A DNA stretch of 64,000 nucleotides. It comes from Pyrrhoderma lamaoense (Eukaryota > Basidiomycota > Agaricomycetes > Hymenochaetales > Hymenochaetaceae). The stretch lies in assembly GCA_002794735.1 (NCBI GenBank), contig NBAZ01000008.1, forward strand, positions 806,001 to 870,000. The letters are read 5' to 3'. The position numbers and the translations under genes were made by a program. Within the stretch, counting starts at the first letter, position 1. The number at the start of each line of letters is the position of its first letter. The notes under the pieces are model-generated. The model worked only from the letters and a program-made list of their open reading frames with translations. It was not told the DNA's origin and did not search any database. Shown piece after piece: positions 57,023 through 64,000 of this stretch.

Positions 57023-58414
57023 AATCCAATCACACCCTTCTTCTCGACCTATCTCCTTAGAAGATATAAGAAAATCTTGAGCCCACGATTTTTGTCAAGA
57101 AAGAAAAAAGTGTGCTGTTCTCCTTTTTATTCAGAGTTACTGCAATTATTGTTACTGTATGCCTCGGATGAAAGGGGGGGCGCGTGGTCCGTGTTTGCGG
57201 TTGACCCACAATTCAGAGTACGCACCACACAACGTCAATCCACCCTCAAAATTATCGACGGCGATTGAGTCCCGACCTTTTCTCCTTAAACGAAGTGTTT
57301 CGGATGTGTTACTAGTGCGCACACGTGGACGGACGTGCGTAGTGTGGTCGACGGTTCACCAAGGTTGAGACAATCAAAAGTGGCACGGTCTCTTCTACTC
57401 TCGCTTTTCCTTCTCTTCTCTTACTGTTTAAACAAAAGATAACACAGAACAGTGGAAGGGCTTAGACACTGATGGTATTCGCGCAGAACTAGAAAATAAA
57501 ATAAGACCTACACACAAAAAATTATAAAGGAACTGATAATTAATAATGTTTTCAACTCTTAGAGTCGCATTTTTTTTCTATAGTCGCGCCGCGCCAAAGA
57601 GTGTGTTGTGGGAATATATTAACTTCTTTGTTTAATTATCTAAGCTGAAAAGCGATCGGCATTGCGCATGCTTATGGCGTGTATACAACGAAGGGTCTAA
57701 GAATACATAACACGTTTTGGAGCAAAGAATCCTAGTTTATTTCTTTATTCTATTTGAATATACTATGCATCTTCTGATGGGGCACCTAAGGTTCAGAAAT
57801 AACGAGCTATAGTGGGTATATAAGGAGAAGGATGCATTGGTACACACTGCATGATTGAGAAAGAAAAGAGATGAGCAAAAAATGAGAAAGAAGAGTGTAG
57901 AAATGGAGAAGGAAAAGCGAAAGATATATTGCACTAGGCTAGAAGTAAAAGAGAAAAAGTAGAAGAAGAAACAGAGCCGAATGTTCGATGCAAATGTTAA
58001 GTATTGAAGAAAAAAAGAAGTGATAAGGGAAAATAGTCAGGGATAAGTGCAGGAGATATAGCAACGATGCGTGAGGGCTAAGGAAAAATTATGGAAACAA
58101 GAGTGCATCAACCGAGGATACATGCACTAGTCAAAGAGAGAATAGTAAAAGATGAAAACAAGATGTCGGATAATTATAGAGTTGTCCGGATAAGTCTAGG
58201 TAGGGGCAAGAGAGGAAAAGAGCGTTGTCAAAGCAATACTATACAGTGACAGCATGGTAAGATGAGGAGGCTAAGAGCAAGAAAAAGGTTAGAAGGGGGG
58301 GGAGAGGGGGTAAACAGGGGCTTAAGTGTGAACGACAGGGTAGGTCAAATACTTATTAAATGTCCAATGACCCACCCCTTCCGTAGAAGCTCCTATAATA
58401 ATTTAGGTAGATAT
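57023..58414. other. Intergenic region, 1.4 kb
   Basis: VID21 promoter and 3' flank of SMI1. Purine-rich on plus from about 57850 to 58330 (long GAAAAG/GGGG tracts), so pyrimidine-rich on the coding strand of SMI1's 3' end. No gene seen. Confidence 0.5.
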
Positions 58415-60814
58415 TTAGGGCAAGGCTACGTTCTCCTTTGAGTCCGTTCTTCGTTTTTCACTTCCAGAGCCACCAAGTTTGCTAATTCGCTTCAATCCAA
58501 AACTCTTCTTCTTCCATGCTTCCCCTTGCTCTTTGTACCCTCAGCATCTACTGATGTACGTGCAGAGTTGACTGAGGAGATTGAAGCAACATCTGCCTTG
58601 TCTTCTTCGACAGATTCAGATACAGGCTCGGAGACGGGCTCAGGACCGGTGACAATTCCACCTCCCCCTACAAGTCGGATAGTCTGTTCGGGTAGTTCTT
58701 CTTCTTCATCAGTAATAGCAGTCTCCTTCGAAACTTCTTTAGACTCAGTCTCTTCACTGCTAACTACTTCCTCCTTAACGTTTTCTCAGTATCCGAAGGA
58801 TTAATTTCAGTCAACGTTTTTTCATCAGAAGATATAGAAGCCACAGGCTCCTCGTCCACTAAAAGATTGGCGTGAGTCTTCTGTTCACTAACTGGAGTAG
58901 AGACAGGCTCAATTGGGGCTATGGGAACTGATGATGATTCACTCTCATTCATCAGGTCATCAGTAGCAGGTTTTTCAGATTTAGGTTCTTCTTCTGCGAG
59001 TGGAACTTGAACTAGCGTAGCCTCTTTCACCGTAGACACTGAATCATTAGGCCTCCGCACTGCAGTAGGCGTAGTCGGTGATGGTGGCTTAACAGCTACT
59101 GTTGCTCCACTGAGGGGGTGTTCGACTTCATCCATCGAGAGTTGTCGACCAATCTCTAGGTCGGTGTCAAAGGAAGTCGCTCTTGAATCCGTTGGTGATG
59201 GAGATTGGAAATCTTGGGGTGATGGAAGAATTACGGGCTTAGGTGCAGGAGGTTTTGTGACGGAAATAGTTGGTAGAACTCTACTTGGACCAGCTTCTCC
59301 CATTCCTCTATTTGTGGCGTCCGTCAGGGTGGGAGTGGCTTGATCCGTATCGAGATTCGATTCTATGACTGGAATAGGTACCTCTGCACTAGAGGTTTTG
59401 GAGCTGGCGGCTAGATCAAGAACGCCTAGCCCGTGTTTTGTAGTCTATGTGATATCAAATATTAATATAACAAAGAAAATCAGTAATTTCAAATGCAGTA
59501 TATAAAAAGCCTTACCGGAGTATTTTGTATCGGAGAGGTAGGCGTTTCCGGAAGAAAGCCAGCATCTCTCCATCGTTTTACACTCTTGTCTGCCCATGCT
59601 TCCAAGACGTTCCACCCCCTGTACTCACCATTCAAACGAGGTCCACCCCCGGAATCATCTCCGCCCTCCCCTTTTGTCCGTCCAGATCCATCAAAGAAGT
59701 AACTTTCATACCCCACATCATCCTCCGATCCATCGCTTCCATCACTAGCTTGTCCAAGTTCATATCCCTCTCCACTCTCAAGGTCATCGACAAAACCAGA
59801 AAGCCACGTTGCCCAACCAGCGGGTCCATCACCCCTCCACATGACAACTTTGGTATCAAAATCACGTCCGAAAACGATGACCTGCCCAACGGCGCCCTTC
59901 TCATCTGGGTTCATATCGACACCGAGATAGTTCCCAGTCTTATCCGTAACGAGAGGTATCCACCCTCTCTGGGAGTATGCTTTGCGTACAAAACCTGGTG
60001 GGATCGAACTCATAACCTGTGTGAGTTGACGGTTCGCCCCGTGGCAGGATCAACATCAACTTCCCTCCAGAACCTCCATTCGTCCAAAACGTCTTCAAGA
60101 GGTAAGAAAGTAAGGCCGAAGAACAAACCCTCCGAGCATCCAGCTGAAGACTCCGCTTCCTGTCCATCTATAATCAAATAAGATTCACGAACCGGATTAG
60201 GAAGAGCAAGTCCGAGTGCCAATTCGATCTCCTCCAGGTCTTGAGGTAGTATACCGTAATTCAGTGTATCTCCGAGCTCTGGGTATTCCCTCGCAAGCCA
60301 TTTTTGTAGGCGTGCCCAAGTACGTTCAAGTGGAGGGTAAGGCGGTGGTGGTGTCAGCGGTGAAAGCGGTGAGCTATTGTGGAGCGGAAGAAGCGAGTTT
60401 TGCCTTGAGTCGGAAGCCAACAAACGCCCACTATATTTTTTTTCCACAAACGATGGTATGAGATAAAAGGAGGTACAGTTATGTCAGCTACATACACAGA
60501 GAGAGAGAGAGAACATCACAAATGGGGAAAGGTGAGGTGCAAGGGAGAAAGTGTTCCAAACAAACATACTTCGGTCTAGGGTAGTCATAGGTTGTTGGAC
60601 TACTTGCTGGAGGATACGCGTAAGTAGATGTCGATGGAGTTAGTACACCATCCTCCAGCATATCTGGGCTCCTCCTAGCATAAGAATCGGGATGAGAGGC
60701 GGTGATTGGTGAGGAAGTAGGGAGAGAGAAAGCATCATGCGTAGATAAAGCCATTTTGCGCCTTGCATTCGCATTGGATGTCGATGCACCGAATAAGCTT
60801 TGTAGCCAACCCAT
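58415..60814 (-). CDS. Cell wall assembly regulator SMI1/KNR4
   Basis: Regulates beta-glucan and chitin synthesis and interacts with the Slt2 cell-integrity pathway. Exons: 60570-60814, 59516-60430 and 58415-59444. MGWLQSLFGASTSNANARRK is the typical start. The SMI1/KNR4 domain holds WARLQKWLAREYPELGDTLN, YGILPQDLEEIELALGLALP, SYLIIDGQE, LEDVLDEWRFWREVD, then SSIPPGFVRKAYSQRGWIPL, VTDKTGNYLGVDMNPDEKGA, GQVIVFGRDFDTKVVMWRGD and WATWLSGFVDDLESGEGYEL. A long disordered tail ends with a basic block KKKSFGLKRISKLGGSG. One-base losses near 60026 (HRL|MSSIPP), 58790 and 58518 interrupt the frame. Confidence 0.92.
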
Positions 60815-61310
60815 TGGAGAAATACTATCGAAAGCAGCAGTTAAGGATTGATGGCGATGGTAGTATCTAATAAAGAAGGGAAAGAGCAGGGACGTGCTGG
60901 CGTTGGCGGGGAGGGATGATGATATGAACGTGAGTGTGCTAAAGTGCCCAGTGCCGGACTAGGACTGAGCTAGTGCAAGGCAGATCTAGAGGGCTACCCA
61001 AACGCAGAAAGAGAGAAATAATATATCCATCTTATGTAATCATTTTATATGCGATTTTCCCGTTTCTATTCTCGAATTTTTCTCTTTATAAACAAGTTAA
61101 CAAGATCATTGCAATTCGACCGCTAGTTTCAATTTCATGTCGGTATCATATATTTATCCCTCGGGAATTACACGCCTCGCTTTCGAACGTAATCTTACGC
61201 TTACAAGTGCTGCATCGTTTATATCTGATTCGCTCTTTCAACTTGATAAATCTACTTTGTATTTGTGTATGTTTACTCTCAATTTTTATTTTTATATTCA
61301 TATTGGGGCC
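60815..61310. other. Intergenic region upstream of SMI1
   Basis: 496 bp between two minus-strand genes, holding the SMI1 promoter and the 3' flank of the DUF7770-like gene. Open frames on plus are unsupported. Confidence 0.5.
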
Positions 61311-62085
61311 TCACACGAAAAAAGTACCTTCTCCTCCAGAGATGAAATGATCATTTCCTACTTTACCTTTAGACAACGCCTGGACTTTCTGATAATCTGG
61401 ATCATCACGGGAGACTATTTTCTCATCTGCCATATCCTCTACGAGCTTTTGTATGTAGAACAGACAACCTGTTCCATTTTTCGTGTGAAGGTATCGATGC
61501 CTTCCTTTTTTGATAAATAAGTTTATTAGTTGCTTTACGGTAAATTCTCTATAACATCCCATCGAAAATTTTGTTCCATCAATCGACCGGTCGGAGTGTG
61601 CATAGTGTTTTTCTGTAACACTGAAAAAAAAATAAGCAAATAGTCGGTACAAGAAAGAAGATCGTTAAAAAATTGATTCGTAGCGCCCAAGTGGGTGCTT
61701 CTGATTTCACTTTTGATACGTACATCATCTGAGCTGGGACAGTGTCCATACCTTTCTCATACTGCGCGAAATCCTTCTCCATTATCTGTTGATCGATGCG
61801 AACGAAGTATTTCGGTTTCTTTGAGAGTTTAACGGACTTATACTTGATAGATGAGATTCGTGGGAATATACTACTTTTGGAGAGCGTTCTTAGCTTTTGC
61901 GCCGAATCATCATCTCCACCGATACTATTACACTCCAACGTCAATATCCAATGGAGCTGAGTTTTGTACGTTCCAGGCTGGAAGGAAAGCTGGGGAATGC
62001 CGGTAACATGAACTCTCTTTACGACAAGAGTACTGAGATCGTGCTTAACATCGTACTTTATACTCCGTGGCCGATAACCCGCCAT
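61311..62085 (-). CDS. Fungal DUF7770-like protein
   Basis: Uncharacterised fungal family. Two exons joined at 61733/61631: exon 1 begins MAGYRPRSIKYDVKHDLSTL and has VKRVHVTGIPQLSFQPGTYK and LHWILTLECNSIGG; after a GTACGT...TTTTTTCAG intron exon 2 reads FTVKQLINLFIKKGRHRYLH, TKNGTGCLFYIQKLVEDMAD and ends GGEGTFFV. The pattern V-x-x-I-H-V-x-G-x-P, a Trp-x-Leu strand, and GRxRY...GC-x-F/Y in the second half matches what I recall of DUF7770 proteins. The assignment is from memory of family shape, not a search. Unknown function. Confidence 0.6.
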
Positions 62086-62519
62086 GAGCGAACGTATTTA
62101 ATCAGGTATAATTCAATCTATTTATCGAACCTCCACTTTGAAAATTACAACATGATTTGCAATCCAATGCACTAGCATTAAATTGAACTTTGCTCTCTCT
62201 CTTATTCATTCTAACGCACTGTACCGATGCCCTTTTTACCGGAAACTGATTCTATCTCTAGATCCCCTCCTGAAAATGATAATGTCAATATCAAATTCAA
62301 AGAGATTGGTTTGAAATGGCCCTGCAAAGCAGAAGTGAAAGCTGAATTTATATGTTGGGTACTTATACAAATGTGGTATTTAAATCATAAACAGAAACTG
62401 TTCATCCGTCAACAACAAAAAAATCAGAATCAGATCATCATCATCATCATCCATCTCTCTCTCTATAATCAACTCTGTACGCACTAACTACGTCATTAGA
62501 AACCCCACTCCCCTCACAT
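62086..62519. other. Intergenic region with (ATC)n
   Basis: 434 bp between two minus-strand genes, with a short ATC/CT simple repeat at 62437-62464. An open frame at 62227-62487 on plus (starting MPFLPETDSISRSPPEND) ends in the simple repeat and looks like chance. Confidence 0.5.
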
Positions 62520-64000
62520 CTATTCCATCTGCTTAAGGTCCGGGCTTACGGTGTATGTCGCCGCAGTCTTAGATTTTAACTCATCAAGCGTAACGCCTGG
62601 CGCTAACTCGATAAGCGTCATTTTACCCGCTTTGCGATCAATCGTAAAGACAGCGAGGTCGGTCACAATCATGCTCACGCAACGAGCACCGGTTAACGGG
62701 AGGGTACATTCATCCAACAACTTCGGGCTTCCATCCTTGGCACAGTGCTCCATAACAGCAATGATTTTAGTTTTATCTGGGTTTGAGACCAAGTCCATAG
62801 CACCACCGATACCCTTAACCATCTTTCCTGGAACCATAAAGTTGGCCAAATCACCAGCTGACGAGCACTGAAGAGCACCAAGCATAGATACATCCATATG
62901 TCCACCACGAATCATAGCGAATGACTCAGCGGAATCTATTACACCAATTACTAAAAGAAGCTCACAAAAATCAGTCAGAAAGTTTTACTTACCGAAGGTT
63001 GAAGCTCCAGGAACCAATGTGCAAGTTTCCTTTCCAGCATTGATAATATCTGCATCGACCTGTTCTGGGGTCGGGGGAGGTCCCATACCCAGAATTCCGT
63101 TCTCACTCTGGATCCATACACGGACACCGGGTTCCAGGAACTCGGTTACGACGGTCGGCATACCCACTCCCAAGTTCACGTAGTAACCATCTTTGATTTC
63201 TTTTGCAGCACGTTTAGCAATGCGTTCACGGATTTCTCGTCCCCTACTCTTCGCAGAATCCCCAGGAGAAGGTGGGGGAGTGTTCTCTGACTTGGCAAGG
63301 GAAAGAATTTCGATCTCCTTCGGGCGGTCGCTTTTACTATACGGTCAACGTATATACCAGGAAGATGGACTTGATTCGGGTCGAGTGAGCCAACTGGGAC
63401 AATCTCTTCAGCCTATATTCAATTGAGTACAAGTTTTTCTTTGACCAGAAAAATATTTTCCTAACCTCTACAATCGTGAGAGCAGCATTCCTCGCGGCAA
63501 CCCCATTGTAATTGTTTTGGGTATATCTTTCCGGGGCATGAATAAATCAGTCTTTAACGAATGAGAATAGACTCGCGCACCTAAAAATAGTGTTTCCAGC
63601 TTCATCAGCTTTCCATGCACGGACAAATGCGACATCCCCAGCCAAAGCTGGCTCCATAACATATTTCTTTCCATTGAATTCACGGGTTTCTTTTGCATTT
63701 CCGGGTTCTTCAATTCCAGCCGAAGGACCACCCTCCTTATACTTAATGGGAATGGCACCCTTCTCTACTGCGGTTGAAGAACCAGTAGGAGTGAAGAAAG
63801 CAGGAATACCAGCAGCATGTGCACGCAGACGTTCAACCAAAGTACCCTGGGGAACGAGTTCCAGCCCAACTTTCCCAGTGAGATATAAATGTTCGAAATG
63901 CTTGTTACTAATAAATTGCATATTTAGAAAAGGGAGTTTTATAAGATCCGAGAAGAAGCATACCCTCCAAGGTATGAAAGCATCATTTTTCGGATCTGTC
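62520..64000 (-). CDS. Succinyl-CoA:3-ketoacid CoA transferase (partial, N-terminus beyond right edge)
   Basis: Mitochondrial enzyme moving CoA from succinyl-CoA to acetoacetate or acetate. From the edge the protein reads [69 protein letters not shown], then [19 protein letters not shown]. The beta half has [35 protein letters not shown] with the catalytic Glu, [20 protein letters not shown] and [20 protein letters not shown]. It ends [11 protein letters not shown]. Frame breaks at GGG 63322-63324 (TAPKEIEIL restored by one base) and at the 63966 exon end fit the homopolymer pattern. A linker with [11 protein letters not shown] joins the halves. Confidence 0.95.

Noticed and set aside
59525..60181. 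218-codon plus-strand frame over SMI1
   Set aside because: Antisense to the conserved SMI1/KNR4 domain; no independent support.
1..64000. tRNA, rRNA, CRISPR, prophage or plasmid-type features
   Set aside because: No B-box-like GGTTCGANNCC within a cloverleaf was seen by eye, no repeat-spacer pattern, and the gene content is eukaryotic. A tRNAscan-SE run would be needed to exclude tRNAs fully.

Overview
The window is nuclear DNA of a filamentous fungus, most likely an AT-leaning basidiomycete of the Agaricomycetes. Genes are compact, lie on both strands and carry many introns, mostly 45-70 bp, with GTRNGT donors. The gene set is fungal: a SOG2-type leucine-rich protein, SMI1/KNR4, VID21, an RTS1-type B56 subunit, a FAR-17a/AIG1-like membrane protein and a DUF7770-like protein. 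No rRNA, tRNA, CRISPR, intact transposon or virus was seen.

Layout. 0-5.4 kb: an MFS transporter cut by the left edge, a WD40 protein, a putative inner-membrane protein and ribosomal protein S21 (eS21). 6-10 kb: a tandem array of three aprataxin-like (HNT3) genes. 10-12.7 kb: a gene-poor stretch with a decayed coding relic. 12.7-20.2 kb, all on minus: a conserved protein with a Pro/Gly-rich tail, a cytosolic SSA-type HSP70 with a readable promoter, and the PP2A B56 subunit. 21.3-24.8 kb: SOG2. 26-32.3 kb, all on minus: a basic nuclear-type protein, EXO1 and an NmrA-like protein. 33-42 kb, mostly plus: a PEP7/rabenosyn FYVE protein, citrate synthase, a haloacid dehalogenase and mitoribosomal uS7m. 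42.7-46.5 kb: two tandem paralogous membrane glycoproteins. 48-51 kb: a coiled-coil protein and the FAR-17a/AIG1-like protein. 51.5-64 kb, all on minus: VID21/EAF1 of NuA4, SMI1/KNR4, a DUF7770-like protein and the C-terminal part of succinyl-CoA:3-ketoacid CoA transferase.

One technical feature colours the annotation. More than twenty genes or exons, including essential ones such as HSP70 and citrate synthase, show isolated one-base frameshifts, mostly deletions in homopolymer runs or at GG exon/intron junctions. The family-like protein resumes at once in another frame. The simplest reading is uncorrected homopolymer error in the assembly, not gene decay. Gene spans below therefore follow the frame-corrected models, and a frameshift alone is not treated as proof of a pseudogene. 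The third aprataxin copy is the exception, because it has also lost key residues.

Most biologically interesting: the aprataxin array, with a near-palindromic element upstream of two copies and an MCB-like inverted repeat before the third; a four-unit step-type heat-shock element with exact 10-bp spacing upstream of HSP70; and the tandem membrane glycoprotein pair, which share similar core promoters.
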